From the NCBI GenBank assembly GCA_022708055.1, contig JAKIZK010000014.1, positions 1-36,437 of the forward strand: a stretch of DNA of 36,437 nucleotides, given 5' to 3'. Position numbers and translations under genes: made by a program. The notes beneath the pieces were generated by a model, which was given only the letters and a program-made list of their open reading frames with translations, did no database searches and was not told the DNA's origin. Each line of letters begins with the position of its first letter. Position 1 is the first letter of the stretch. The stretch comes from Bacteroidota bacterium (GTDB lineage: Bacteria > Bacteroidota > Bacteroidia > Chitinophagales > Chitinophagaceae). Positions 15,882 through 24,703 of this stretch are shown here, one piece after another.

Positions 15882-16805
15882 ATGAAAAATTTTTTATTTC
15901 TCAGTCTGCTTGTTCTGCTTTATTCATGTTGCCAAACCAAAAAAATGCAGGGGAAAAGTAAAAATGATGCAACGGGTTTTGTTCCGGAGGAGTTTGACAA
16001 GCAGGGCCACAGGGGTTGCCGCGGATTGATGCCTGAAAACACCATTCCGGCAATGATTCATGCACTGGACTTGGGCGTTACTACTCTGGAAATGGATGTT
16101 GTGATTACAAAAGATAATAAAGTAATACTATCGCATGAACCCTGGTTTGGAGAGGAAATTACTACTAAACCGGATGGCACTTACATGGGGCCGCGGGAAG
16201 AACGAAAGTTTAATATTTATTGGATGACCTATGAGCAGACCAAAGATTTTGATGTAGGTATGAAACCGCATCCAAGGTTTCCGAATCAACAAAAAATGAA
16301 TATTACAAAACCATTGCTTGCTGATGTTATGGATAGCGTAAACAAATCAATGATGGTTCGCCGAAGGCCATTTCCATTTTATAATATTGAAATAAAAACG
16401 AACCCGCTTGGCGACGGAGTCTTTCATCCCAAGCCTGAAGCGTTTGTGGATTTATTAATGTCAATAATCAATGAAAAAGGAATTGCTGAACAAGTAATCA
16501 TTCAATCTTTTGATTTTCGCAACCTGAAATACCTGCATCAAAAATATGCTGATATTAAAACCTCAGTTTTAGTAGAAGCATCAGATAAAAGAACTTGCAA
16601 TGAATTAATTAGTGAGTTGGGATTTATTCCAGCCGTTTATAGTCCTGCATATCAATTGGTAAATGCAGAGCTGATAAAGGAGTTTCATGCAAACAAAATA
16701 AAAGTAATTCCCTGGACGGTGAATGATAAAAGCACAATGGAAAAATTGAAAAAAATGGGTGTGGATGGTTTGATTTCGGATTATCCAAACCTGTTTAATG
16801 AATGA
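15882..16805 (+). CDS. Glycerophosphodiester phosphodiesterase lipoprotein
   Basis: A 307-residue GDPD-family enzyme that hydrolyses glycerophosphodiesters to glycerol-3-phosphate and an alcohol. It has a lipoprotein signal (MKNFLFLSLLVLLYSC, Cys16 lipidated), so it is probably periplasmic and membrane-anchored. Active-site marks are KQGHRGCRGLMPENTIPA (catalytic His), TLEMDVVITKDNKVILSHEPW (metal Glu/Asp and second His), YNIEIKT and VIIQSFDFRNL. The C-terminal VIPWTVNDKSTMEKLKKMGVDGLISDYPN is also typical. The ATG follows the previous TAA without a gap, implying translational coupling. It converges with the ACMSD gene, leaving 2 nt between stops. Confidence 0.93.
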   Translation: MKNFLFLSLLVLLYSCCQTKKMQGKSKNDATGFVPEEFDKQGHRGCRGLMPENTIPAMIHALDLGVTTLEMDVVITKDNKVILSHEPWFGEEITTKPDGTYMGPREERKFNIYWMTYEQTKDFDVGMKPHPRFPNQQKMNITKPLLADVMDSVNKSMMVRRRPFPFYNIEIKTNPLGDGVFHPKPEAFVDLLMSIINEKGIAEQVIIQSFDFRNLKYLHQKYADIKTSVLVEASDKRTCNELISELGFIPAVYSPAYQLVNAELIKEFHANKIKVIPWTVNDKSTMEKLKKMGVDGLISDYPNLFNE

Positions 16806-16807
16806 AA

Positions 16808-17818
16808 CTAATGTTCTATAAAATATTTTTCTTTCAGATTTAGCCAGTCCAGCGCATTGCGGTACATTAATTTTCTTGTTGTCTTTTTTCCCAAATCCAT
16901 TTTTTCAATCAGCTTGCCGGGTTTGTGTTCTCCTAATGGAAAAGGATAATCGCTGCCCAGGCAAATATTATCTTCGCCCATAAAATCAATCAGATATTTA
17001 AAGGCATTGCGATCATGCACCAGACTGTCGACCCAAAATTTTCCAATATAATTGGATGGATGTACCGGATTGTCAATTGCAACTAAGTCGGGGCGTACTT
17101 TAAAACCATGTTCAATTCTGCCAAAAGTAAAAGGGAAGGAGCCACCACCATGTGCAAAAGCAATTCTCAATTTTGGAAACTGCTCCAGCACACCGCCAAA
17201 AATGAGAGAACAAATGGCTCTTGAAGTTTCGCCGGGCATACCTACCAGCCAGGGCAACCAGTATTTGGTCATTTGTGCTTCTCCCATCATTTCCCAGGGA
17301 TGTATAAATAATGCACAGCCTGATTTCTCTGCAGCTTCATAAAAAGGAAAAAATACTTTGTCCGATAAATTTTTGCCATTGATATTGGAGCCTATTTCTA
17401 CACCGGGCATGTTTAAATTTTTTACACAACGCTCCATCTCTTTTATGGCCAGTTCCACATCCTGCATAGGCAATGTACCCAAACCTATAAAATGATGTGG
17501 CTCCTTAGCCACTGTTTCTGCTATATGGTCGTTGAAGAAGCGTGAGGTTTCTAAACCATCTGCCGGCTTTGCCCAATAATTAAAGAGTACGGGAATGGTG
17601 GATAGCACCTGCAAGGTTACTCCCGTATTTTCCATATCCTTTATTCGGTGTGTTTCATTGAAACAATTGGGTTCTACAACTCTGAAAAGTTTGTCACCCT
17701 TCATCATACACGCATCGCAACCCCGGTGTTCCAAATGAATAAATTCACCATAGCCAAATTTCTGCACCCAGTTGGGCATTTTTTCGGGCATGATGTGTGT
17801 GTGAATGTCAATGCGCAT
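16808..17818 (-). CDS. 2-amino-3-carboxymuconate-6-semialdehyde decarboxylase (ACMSD)
   Basis: A 336-residue zinc amidohydrolase-fold decarboxylase that converts ACMS to 2-aminomuconate semialdehyde. This diverts ACMS from spontaneous closure to quinolinate. The metal ligands are all in place: His6 and His8 (RIDIHTHIMP), His173 (LFIHPWEMM), His223 (FAHGGGSFPF) and Asp290 (LGSDYPFPLG). Their spacing matches the Pseudomonas NbaD enzyme. It lies 54 nt downstream of the 3-hydroxyanthranilate dioxygenase on the same strand, so the product of one is the substrate of the next. Together they diverge from the rest of the pathway at 18515. Confidence 0.96.
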   Translation of the reverse strand: MRIDIHTHIMPEKMPNWVQKFGYGEFIHLEHRGCDACMMKGDKLFRVVEPNCFNETHRIKDMENTGVTLQVLSTIPVLFNYWAKPADGLETSRFFNDHIAETVAKEPHHFIGLGTLPMQDVELAIKEMERCVKNLNMPGVEIGSNINGKNLSDKVFFPFYEAAEKSGCALFIHPWEMMGEAQMTKYWLPWLVGMPGETSRAICSLIFGGVLEQFPKLRIAFAHGGGSFPFTFGRIEHGFKVRPDLVAIDNPVHPSNYIGKFWVDSLVHDRNAFKYLIDFMGEDNICLGSDYPFPLGEHKPGKLIEKMDLGKKTTRKLMYRNALDWLNLKEKYFIEH

Positions 17819-17872
17819 AAAAGAGTGGATATTTTTGAAATGGCAATAAAAAAATTGAATCGTAAATAAAGG

Positions 17873-18397
17873 CTAACTTTTTTTCACCGGTGGCTCCATG
17901 ATGGTGCCACATTTATCACAGGTTCTTTTCATTGTATCTTCCCAAAAACGATTCATTACCGGTGGCAATTGTTTTACAATATCATCTACATGTAAAGTTT
18001 CTTCGTAAAGTTTATTTCCGCATTTTTCACAAAACCATAAAAAACCATCGTCTTCAACTTCACGCTTTTTTTCAATAACCAAACCTACTGTGCCGGGGCC
18101 ACGCTGAGGCGAGTGTGGTGTGCGGGGAGGCAGCAGAAACATTTCACCTTCTTTTATTAAAATATCTTTAAACGCTCCATCATCAATAATTTTTACAACA
18201 ATATCACCTTCCACCTGGTAATACAATTCTTCCGTTTCGTTAAAATGATAATCTTTTCGGGCATTGGGACCGCCCACCACCATTACAATAAAATTTTCTG
18301 CGTCTTTATAAACACATTGGTTACCTACCGGTGGTTTCAGCAGGTCTCGGTTTTCATCAATCCATTTTTTCAGGTTGAAAGGAGCAATGACTGGCAT
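17873..18397 (-). CDS. 3-hydroxyanthranilate 3,4-dioxygenase
   Basis: A 174-residue cupin dioxygenase that opens the ring of 3-hydroxyanthranilate to give ACMS. The catalytic iron ligands His51, Glu57 and His95 and the substrate-binding Arg47 and Arg99 sit at the positions known from the Cupriavidus metallidurans enzyme. The bacterial-type C-terminal rubredoxin-like iron site is present as two CxxC pairs (Cys123/126 and Cys160/163). It heads the short minus-strand operon with ACMSD. The 117-nt divergent intergenic region separates it from the SDR gene. Confidence 0.97.
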   Translation of the reverse strand: MPVIAPFNLKKWIDENRDLLKPPVGNQCVYKDAENFIVMVVGGPNARKDYHFNETEELYYQVEGDIVVKIIDDGAFKDILIKEGEMFLLPPRTPHSPQRGPGTVGLVIEKKREVEDDGFLWFCEKCGNKLYEETLHVDDIVKQLPPVMNRFWEDTMKRTCDKCGTIMEPPVKKS

Positions 18398-18448
18398 ACA
18401 TCATAGTTTTAATAAACAATTGGGGGCTTAATTTACAACAAAATTCTT

Positions 18449-18456
18449 TAGGTTTG
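18449..18456 (+). promoter_or_regulatory. -7 box for the kynurenine plus-strand operon
   Basis: TAGGTTTG lies in the divergent 117-nt region, 58 nt before the SDR start. It would drive the SDR, dehydrogenase, deaminase, kynU and kmo series. A partner for the minus-strand operon is not clear. No convincing regulator operator was found. Confidence 0.45.
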
Positions 18457-18514
18457 ATGCGTTAATATTTTTCAATCACGATTAATTAGACTTTCCCTAT
18501 CGGGATTTCAAATT

Positions 18515-19300
18515 ATGAATCTTTCTCTTGAAGGTAAAAATGCGGTGATATGTGGCAGCACACAGGGCATTGGCTTAGCCATTGCCGAAGAATTAGCTTT
18601 ATTGGGAGCCAATTGTACACTCATTGCCAGAAATGAAGATGCGTTAAAGACCGCAATACAAAACCTGGATGTAGCGCTCAGGCAACAGCATCAATATCTG
18701 ATTGCAGATTTTAATAAGCCCGATGAGTTGAAAAAAACAATGGAGGCTTTTGTTGAAAATCATAAAGTACACATTCTTGTCAACAACAGTGGTGGGCCGG
18801 CTGCAGGTCCTATAACAGATGCAACTGAGGAAGCTTTCTTAAACACATTTAACCAACATTTGATTTGCAATCATATTTTAACTAAAGCCGTTGTGCCCTC
18901 AATGAAAGCTGAAGGTTATGGACGTATCATTAATATAATTTCAACTTCTGTAAAGATCCCATTGAAAAATCTGGGTGTAAGCAATACCATTCGTGGGGCA
19001 GTAGCCAGCTGGGCCAAAACCATGGCCAACGAACTGGGGCAGTTTAATATCACGGTAAACAATGTATTGCCGGGTTTTACTGCCACACAACGATTAACAT
19101 CACTCATTGAAAATATTGCAAAGAAGGGAAATACGGTGGTAGAAATGATAGAACAAAATATGAAAGCTGAAGTTCCCATGAAGCGATTTGCAGATGCTAC
19201 TGAAATTGCTGCTGTAGCGGCATTTCTTGCTTCGCCCGCAGCATCCTATGTAAATGGTGTCAGCATTCCGGTGGATGGAGGACGTACCGGAAGTATTTAG
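18515..19300 (+). CDS. Atypical SDR-family oxidoreductase in the kynurenine operon
   Basis: A 261-residue short-chain dehydrogenase/reductase fold. Residues 14-20 (GSTQGIG) form the cofactor loop, NNSGGPAAG (90-98) is the NNAG-like motif, and PGFTATQRL plus YVNGVSIPVDGGRTGSI complete the C-terminal half. The catalytic YxxxK is replaced: the helix reads LGVSNTIRGAVASWAK, putting Ser156 and Arg160 where Tyr and Lys are expected, while Ser143 is kept. This SN..R variant forms a recognisable SDR subgroup of uncertain chemistry. It is the first gene of the plus-strand kynurenine operon, 20 nt before the semialdehyde dehydrogenase, so a role in that pathway is likely; the reaction is unknown. Confidence 0.85.
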   Translation: MNLSLEGKNAVICGSTQGIGLAIAEELALLGANCTLIARNEDALKTAIQNLDVALRQQHQYLIADFNKPDELKKTMEAFVENHKVHILVNNSGGPAAGPITDATEEAFLNTFNQHLICNHILTKAVVPSMKAEGYGRIINIISTSVKIPLKNLGVSNTIRGAVASWAKTMANELGQFNITVNNVLPGFTATQRLTSLIENIAKKGNTVVEMIEQNMKAEVPMKRFADATEIAAVAAFLASPAASYVNGVSIPVDGGRTGSI

Positions 19301-19320
19301 TTTAAACAAGTAAACAATTA

Positions 19321-20775
19321 ATGAATCTTTCAATTCCATATCATTTAGAAAATTTAATTGGCGGAAATTTTATTGGTCCTTTGTCGGGCAAGTTTATCGA
19401 CAATATAAATCCAGCCACCCATGAAGTGTATGGCCAGATTCCTGATTCAAATGAAAAAGATGTAGCGGTAGCTGTAATGGCCGCACACAAAGCATTTGCA
19501 ACATGGAGTATATCTACAACAGAAACAAGATTTAAAATTTTAAACCGCATTGCCGAATTAATAGATGAAAACCTGGATACACTTGCAATGGCCGAAACGA
19601 ATGATAACGGGAAACCGCTTTGGCTTAGTAAAAAAGTGGATATTCCCAGAGCTTCAGCTAATTTCAGATTTTTTGCAACCGGTATCATGCACTTTGCAAC
19701 CGAGAGTCATCAAATGGAAGACAGGGCCGTGAATTACACTTTGCGCCAGCCCATTGGAATCGTGGGTTGTATTTCTCCCTGGAACCTTCCTTTGTATTTA
19801 TTTACCTGGAAAATTGCTCCGGCACTGGCAGCAGGAAATTGTGTGATCGCCAAGCCAAGCGAGGTTACTCCGGTTACTGCTTTTTTATTGGGAAAAATTT
19901 GCAAGGAAGCCGGTTTGCCCGACGGTGTTTTGAATATTATTCACGGTACGGGGCCAATGGCCGGTGAGGCCATTGTAGCACACCCGCAGGTAAAAGCCAT
20001 TTCGTTTACCGGAAGTACAAGTGCCGGTGAAAGAATTGCGGCATTGGCTGCGCCGAAGTTTAAAAAAATATCGCTGGAGCTGGGCGGAAAAAATCCGGCC
20101 ATCATTTTTGCCGATTGCAACTGGGAAAAAATGATGAATGAAACCATTCGTTCTTCTTTTAGCAATCAGGGAGAAATATGTCTTTGCGGAAGCCGCATAT
20201 TGGTGGAAGAATCTGTTTATGAAAAATTTAAAAAAGATTTTGTTGAAAGAACCAAGCAGCTACATGTGGGCGATCCGTTACTCGATTTCAAGCAGGGCGC
20301 TATTGTAAGTAAAGTTCATTATGAAAAAATTTTGGGTTGTATAGAAACAGCCAGACAGGAAGGTGGAAAGATTTTATGTGGTGGAAATGCGATTCATCCC
20401 GAAGGGAGATGCGCAAACGGCTTTTTTATTGAGCCAACAGTTATAGAAGGGCTGGGGCCACAGTGTAAAACCAATCAGGAAGAAATTTTCGGACCGGTTG
20501 TTACATTGCAGTCATTTAAAACCGAAGCAGAAGCATTGCAACTGGCCAATGCAACACAGTATGGGCTTGCTGCTACCATCTGGACAAATGATATTACAAA
20601 AGCACATCGTGTAGCCGCAAAGGTTGAAAGCGGCATTATATGGGTTAATTGCTGGTTGCTTCGTGATTTAAGAACACCTTTCGGAGGACTTAAAAACAGT
20701 GGCGTGGGTCGTGAAGGAGGATGGGAAGCACTTCGTTTTTTTACTGAAACCAAAAACGTTTGTATTGATTTGTAA
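19321..20775 (+). CDS. 2-aminomuconate-6-semialdehyde dehydrogenase
   Basis: A 484-residue aldehyde dehydrogenase. The cofactor and active-site marks are SPWNLP (Asn155), AKPSEVTP, FTGSTSAGERI, the general base Glu254 in LELGGKNP, and the nucleophile Cys287 in SNQGEICLCGSRILVEE. NQGEICLC-SR is the hallmark of AMSDH and its human relative ALDH8A1, which sets it apart from general ALDHs. The Arg in ASANFRFFA corresponds to the substrate-binding Arg120 of the Pseudomonas enzyme. It oxidises the ACMSD product to 2-aminomuconate with NAD. It lies between the SDR and the deaminase genes in a tight plus-strand operon. Confidence 0.93.
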   Translation: MNLSIPYHLENLIGGNFIGPLSGKFIDNINPATHEVYGQIPDSNEKDVAVAVMAAHKAFATWSISTTETRFKILNRIAELIDENLDTLAMAETNDNGKPLWLSKKVDIPRASANFRFFATGIMHFATESHQMEDRAVNYTLRQPIGIVGCISPWNLPLYLFTWKIAPALAAGNCVIAKPSEVTPVTAFLLGKICKEAGLPDGVLNIIHGTGPMAGEAIVAHPQVKAISFTGSTSAGERIAALAAPKFKKISLELGGKNPAIIFADCNWEKMMNETIRSSFSNQGEICLCGSRILVEESVYEKFKKDFVERTKQLHVGDPLLDFKQGAIVSKVHYEKILGCIETARQEGGKILCGGNAIHPEGRCANGFFIEPTVIEGLGPQCKTNQEEIFGPVVTLQSFKTEAEALQLANATQYGLAATIWTNDITKAHRVAAKVESGIIWVNCWLLRDLRTPFGGLKNSGVGREGGWEALRFFTETKNVCIDL

Positions 20776-20797
20776 TAAGATTTTGAATTCATAAAAT

Positions 20798-21214
20798 ATG
20801 TCAGCAATTATAAAAACCGAAAATGCAGCTACACCGCTGGGCGCTTATCCACATGCAAGAAGGGTAGGCAATCTGCTTTTTCTTTCCGGCATTGGTTCCC
20901 GAAACCCGAAGGATAACAGCATCCCCGGACTGGAGCTGGATAAAGACGGTAAAATTCTGAAATATGATATTGAGGCCGAATGTCATTCCGTTTTTGCCAA
21001 TGTAAAAGCAGTATTGGAAGCAAGCGGCAGCAGTTGGGATAAAATTGTTGACGTTACGGTTTTTCTTACCAATATGAAAAAGGATTTTCCGGTGTACAAT
21101 ATAATCTATGCCGATTATTTTACAACGGTGCAGGCTTGCCGCACAACGGTTGAAGTAAAAAGCCTGCCTACACCTATTGCCATTGAATTAAAAGTGATTG
21201 CCACAATTGATTAA
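20798..21214 (+). CDS. RidA-family 2-aminomuconate deaminase
   Basis: A 138-residue YjgF/RidA-family protein. It has LGAYPHARRVGNLLFLSGIGSR, the insertion NSIPGLELDKDGKILKYDIEAE typical of AmnD-type members, VFLTNMKKDFPVYN, and the active-site Arg115 in QACRTTVEVKSLPTPIAIELKVIA. The subgroup hydrolyses the enamine of 2-aminomuconate to release ammonia and 4-oxalocrotonate. Its place between the semialdehyde dehydrogenase (22 nt upstream) and kynureninase (1 nt downstream) supports this over a generic RidA role. Confidence 0.88.
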   Translation: MSAIIKTENAATPLGAYPHARRVGNLLFLSGIGSRNPKDNSIPGLELDKDGKILKYDIEAECHSVFANVKAVLEASGSSWDKIVDVTVFLTNMKKDFPVYNIIYADYFTTVQACRTTVEVKSLPTPIAIELKVIATID

Positions 21215-21215
21215 T

Positions 21216-22490
21216 ATGAATTTTGAAAACACCGAATCGTTTGCCAAAAGCATGGATGAAAAAGATCTATTGAAAAGTTTCAGAGACTTGTTTTATATAC
21301 CAATCATGTATGGCAAACCTGCTATCTACTTTACAGGAAATTCACTGGGGTTGCAGCCCAAAACCACACAGGAATATGTAGTGGATGAGTTGGAAGACTG
21401 GGCCAATTTTGGAGTGGAAGGTCATTTTCATGCACGAAAACCCTGGATGCCTTATCACGAAATTTTTCCTGCACAACTTTCAAAAATTGTAGGTTGCAAG
21501 GAAACAGAAGTAGTTGTCATGAATCAGCTTACGGTCAATTTACATTTGCTGATGGTAAGTTTTTACCGGCCAACAAAAGAAAGATATAAAATCATTTGCG
21601 AAACAAAGGCTTTTCCATCCGATCAATATGCTATTGAAACGCAAGTAAAATTTCATGGATTGAATCCTGATGCTACAATTATTGAAGTGGCACCACGAGC
21701 CGGTGAACATAGCATCAGAAATGAGGACATACTTCAAATTATTCAGCAGCATGGAAACAGTGTGGCATTGGTTTTATTTGGTGGTGTAAATTATTACACA
21801 GGCCAGGTGTTTGATATGAAGGAGATAACCGAAGCGGCACATGGCGTTGGTGCTTATGCCGGTTTCGATCTGGCTCATGCTGCCGGAAATGTAGCACTGC
21901 AACTTCACGACTGGCAGGTTGATTTTGCCTGCTGGTGTTCCTATAAATATCTGAACAGCGGACCGGGTGGTGTAGCTGGTGTTTTTATTCATGAAAAACA
22001 TATTGCAAATAAAGCATTGCCCCGTTTTGCCGGATGGTGGGGATACGATAAGGAAACAAGATTTCAAATGAAAAAAGGTTTTGAGCCTATGCCCACAGCA
22101 GAAGGCTGGCAATTGAGCAATGCACCTATCTTGTCAATGGCGGCACACAAAGCAGCCTTGGATGTATTTGAAGATGCAGGTATGCAACGAGTGCATGAAA
22201 AAAGAAAACAGCTTTCCGATTTTTTATTTTTTGTAATTGATAGTTGTAACGCAGATGCAAAAGATAACGAAGCAACCATCATCACACCCCGAAATGAAAA
22301 TGAAAAAGGCTGTCAAGTTTCATTACTTATGAAAAAAGACGGAAGAAAAATATTTGAAGAACTCACCAAAGCAGGTGTAATAGCCGATTGGCGTGAGCCG
22401 AATGTAATACGCATAGCGCCTGTACCCTTGTACAATACATTTGAAGACATTTACCGTTTTGGTGAGCTATTAAAGCAACAACTCAGTTAA
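21216..22490 (+). CDS. kynU: Kynureninase
   Basis: A 424-residue PLP enzyme (aminotransferase fold type I) that cleaves 3-hydroxykynurenine (or kynurenine) to 3-hydroxyanthranilate (or anthranilate) and alanine. The PLP Lys is Lys244 in WCSYKYLNSGPGGVAGVFIHE. AGFDLAHAAGNV supplies the cofactor Asp, and IYFTGNSLGLQPK near the N-terminus plus GVEGHFHARKPW are family signatures. The ATG at 21216 is preferred because it starts 1 nt after the deaminase stop; an upstream in-frame start at 21198 would overlap that gene. It is followed 20 nt later by kynurenine monooxygenase. Confidence 0.97.
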   Translation: MNFENTESFAKSMDEKDLLKSFRDLFYIPIMYGKPAIYFTGNSLGLQPKTTQEYVVDELEDWANFGVEGHFHARKPWMPYHEIFPAQLSKIVGCKETEVVVMNQLTVNLHLLMVSFYRPTKERYKIICETKAFPSDQYAIETQVKFHGLNPDATIIEVAPRAGEHSIRNEDILQIIQQHGNSVALVLFGGVNYYTGQVFDMKEITEAAHGVGAYAGFDLAHAAGNVALQLHDWQVDFACWCSYKYLNSGPGGVAGVFIHEKHIANKALPRFAGWWGYDKETRFQMKKGFEPMPTAEGWQLSNAPILSMAAHKAALDVFEDAGMQRVHEKRKQLSDFLFFVIDSCNADAKDNEATIITPRNENEKGCQVSLLMKKDGRKIFEELTKAGVIADWREPNVIRIAPVPLYNTFEDIYRFGELLKQQLS

Positions 22491-22510
22491 TTAAAATCAT
22501 TAGTACAAAT

Positions 22511-23857
22511 TTGAAAAAAGATATCACAATAATTGGTGCCGGCCTGGTGGGCTCGTTGCTGGCAATCATTTTATGCAAGCGTGGATATAAAGTAAAAGTT
22601 TTTGAACGCAGGGGAGACATGCGTAATGAAAATATAGCAGCCGGCAGGTCTATCAATCTTGCATTGAGCGACAGAGGAATCAAAGCTTTGGAAGAAGTAG
22701 GCATCATGTCCGACATCAGGAAAATCTGCATTCCCATGCATGGCCGTTTTATTCATAATGCCGATGGTCATTCATCATTTCAGCCTTATGGAAAAGAAGG
22801 ACAGTTTATCAATTCGGTTTCAAGAGGGGAGTTGAATAAGCAATTGATGACATTGGCAGCAGCACAGGGTGCTGAAATCTATTTCCATCACAAATGTGAA
22901 GCAATAGACTGGAGTACAAATACGGTAACTTTTGAAACAAAAGAAGCAACATTGGTTTCTCAAAAATCCGATTTGATTTTTGGGGCCGATGGGGCTTTTG
23001 CTGCATCCAGACTACAACACCAATTGCAGCACGACCGGTTTCAATATGAACAATATTATATTGATTATGGTTATAAGGAATTACATATTCCGCCAGGTAA
23101 AAATGACGAATTTCAATTGGAAAAAAATGCACTGCACATCTGGCCTCGTGGAAATTATATGCTGATTGCCCTGCCCAATATTGACGGAAGTTTTACTTGC
23201 ACATTATTTTTTCCATTTGAAGGTGAAATTTCATTTGCCTCTTTAAACACGAAAGAAAAAGTACAATCGTTTTTCGCCAATCAGTTTGCAGACGCATCCA
23301 ACTTAATGCCAACATTGATTGAAGATTTTTTTCAAAATCCGACATCATCATTGGTAACCGTAAAATGTTTTCCCTGGATACGTGCAAATAAATTTGCATT
23401 GATAGGAGATGCCGCACATGCGATTGTTCCGTTTTTTGGTCAGGGTATGAACTGCGGTTTTGAAGACTGTTCTGTTCTCAGCAGTTTGATGGATAATCAT
23501 GGTGAAGACTGGTCGACAATTTTATCAGCCTTTCAGGAGTTACGAAAACCCGATGGCGATGCCATAGCCGAACTGGCATTAAATAATTTTATAGAGATGC
23601 GAGATAAAGTAGCCGACCCAAAATTTCTTTTACAAAAAAAGATAGAAGCAAACTTGCATCAAAAGCATCCCGACAAATGGATTCCTGCTTATAGCATGGT
23701 TACTTTTAGGCCCGATATACGGTACAGCGAAGCACTGGAGCGGGGCAATAAACAAGAAGCCATAATGCAGGAAATAATGCAGCGGGGTGGAATTAATGAT
23801 AACTGGGAATCTGAATTCATAGAACAACTAATTTTGGCTAAGTTGAATGCCTTATAA
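22511..23857 (+). CDS. Kynurenine 3-monooxygenase
   Basis: A 448-residue FAD aromatic hydroxylase converting kynurenine to 3-hydroxykynurenine with NADPH and oxygen. The FAD-binding loop is ITIIGAGLVGSLLAIILCKRG near the N-terminus. INLALSDRG and ALEEVGIMSDI are KMO-type, LIFGADGAFAASR is the DG motif, and FALIGDAAHAIVPFFGQGMNCGFEDC binds the ribityl chain. The start is TTG at 22511: no in-frame ATG lies upstream, and the first internal Met would cut into the FAD-binding region. The relatives usually begin MKK in the same place. Last gene of the operon; pyrF, with its own promoter, follows 17 nt later. Confidence 0.95.
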   Translation: MKKDITIIGAGLVGSLLAIILCKRGYKVKVFERRGDMRNENIAAGRSINLALSDRGIKALEEVGIMSDIRKICIPMHGRFIHNADGHSSFQPYGKEGQFINSVSRGELNKQLMTLAAAQGAEIYFHHKCEAIDWSTNTVTFETKEATLVSQKSDLIFGADGAFAASRLQHQLQHDRFQYEQYYIDYGYKELHIPPGKNDEFQLEKNALHIWPRGNYMLIALPNIDGSFTCTLFFPFEGEISFASLNTKEKVQSFFANQFADASNLMPTLIEDFFQNPTSSLVTVKCFPWIRANKFALIGDAAHAIVPFFGQGMNCGFEDCSVLSSLMDNHGEDWSTILSAFQELRKPDGDAIAELALNNFIEMRDKVADPKFLLQKKIEANLHQKHPDKWIPAYSMVTFRPDIRYSEALERGNKQEAIMQEIMQRGGINDNWESEFIEQLILAKLNAL

Positions 23858-23870
23858 CTGAATACCTTTG
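23843..23870 (+). promoter_or_regulatory. pyrF promoter (leaderless start predicted)
   Basis: TTG at 23843-23845, a 17-nt spacer and TACCTTTG at 23863-23870 match the Bacteroidota -33/-7 pattern. The pyrF ATG follows only 4 nt after the -7 box. The -33 element lies inside the end of the monooxygenase gene. Confidence 0.65.
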
Positions 23871-23874
23871 CCAC

Positions 23875-24678
23875 ATGACACGTCATCAACTGGTAGTTGA
23901 AATCAAAGAAAAAAAATCCTATCTCTGTGTGGGATTGGATACTGATATTTCAAAAATACCAACTCACCTCTTGAGTGAACCGGATCCTGTATTCTCCTTC
24001 AATAAAGAAATAATAGATGCGACGAGAGATTTATGTGTGTCGTATAAAATCAACACAGCTTTTTATGAAGCACAGGGATTGAAGGGCTGGGCCGCTATGG
24101 AAAAAACGGTTCAGTTTATTGGTGATCATCATTTCAAAATAGCAGATGCCAAGCGTGGCGATATAGGCAATACATCAAACCAGTACGCAAAAGCATTTTT
24201 TGAAGCAATGCCTTTTGATGCCGTTACCGTTGCCCCTTATATGGGAGCCGACAGTGTAAAACCATTTTTGCAACATAAAGGCAAATGGGCTATTGTGCTG
24301 GGTCTTACTTCAAATGAAGGAGCACAGGATTTTGAAATGCTTCACACCGGTGGCGAATTCCTTTATGAAAAAGTAATTGAGAAAGTAGCAGAGTGGGGCA
24401 GTAGCGAAAATCTGATGTTTGTAATTGGTGCCACTCAGGCTGAAGCTTTTGAAAGTATTAGAAAACTAGTACCCGATCATTTCTTTCTGGTGCCCGGTGT
24501 GGGTGCACAAGGCGGTAGCCTGGAATCAATTTCTAAAATTGCAATGACCAAAGATATCGGCATATTGGTAAATGTCAGCCGTTCAATTATCTATGCTTCC
24601 GCTGAAGTAGATTTTGCCGAAAAAGCAAGAAATGAAGCCTTTGCTATTCAGCAAGAAATGGAAAAATACTTACCTTAA
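23875..24678 (+). CDS. pyrF: Orotidine 5'-phosphate decarboxylase (type 2)
   Basis: A 267-residue enzyme of the last step of UMP synthesis. It has LCVGLDTDISKIP and SYKINTAFYEAQG. The catalytic charge network is KIADAKRGDIGNTSNQYAKAFFE (a Lys/Asp array in the DAKRGDIGNT form of the long, type 2 family), and VPGVGAQGGSLE is the phosphate loop. The length fits type 2 rather than the 230-residue type 1 enzymes. It sits behind the kynurenine operon but has its own promoter, so functional linkage to that pathway is not implied. Confidence 0.97.
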   Translation: MTRHQLVVEIKEKKSYLCVGLDTDISKIPTHLLSEPDPVFSFNKEIIDATRDLCVSYKINTAFYEAQGLKGWAAMEKTVQFIGDHHFKIADAKRGDIGNTSNQYAKAFFEAMPFDAVTVAPYMGADSVKPFLQHKGKWAIVLGLTSNEGAQDFEMLHTGGEFLYEKVIEKVAEWGSSENLMFVIGATQAEAFESIRKLVPDHFFLVPGVGAQGGSLESISKIAMTKDIGILVNVSRSIIYASAEVDFAEKARNEAFAIQQEMEKYLP

Positions 24679-24703
24679 GCCCCACACATTTAAACTAAGC
24701 ATT

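Noticed and set aside
24614-24703. Upstream extension of the S9 peptidase start
   Set aside because: It would overlap pyrF and bury the signal peptide; the ATG at 24704 gives a clean Sec signal.
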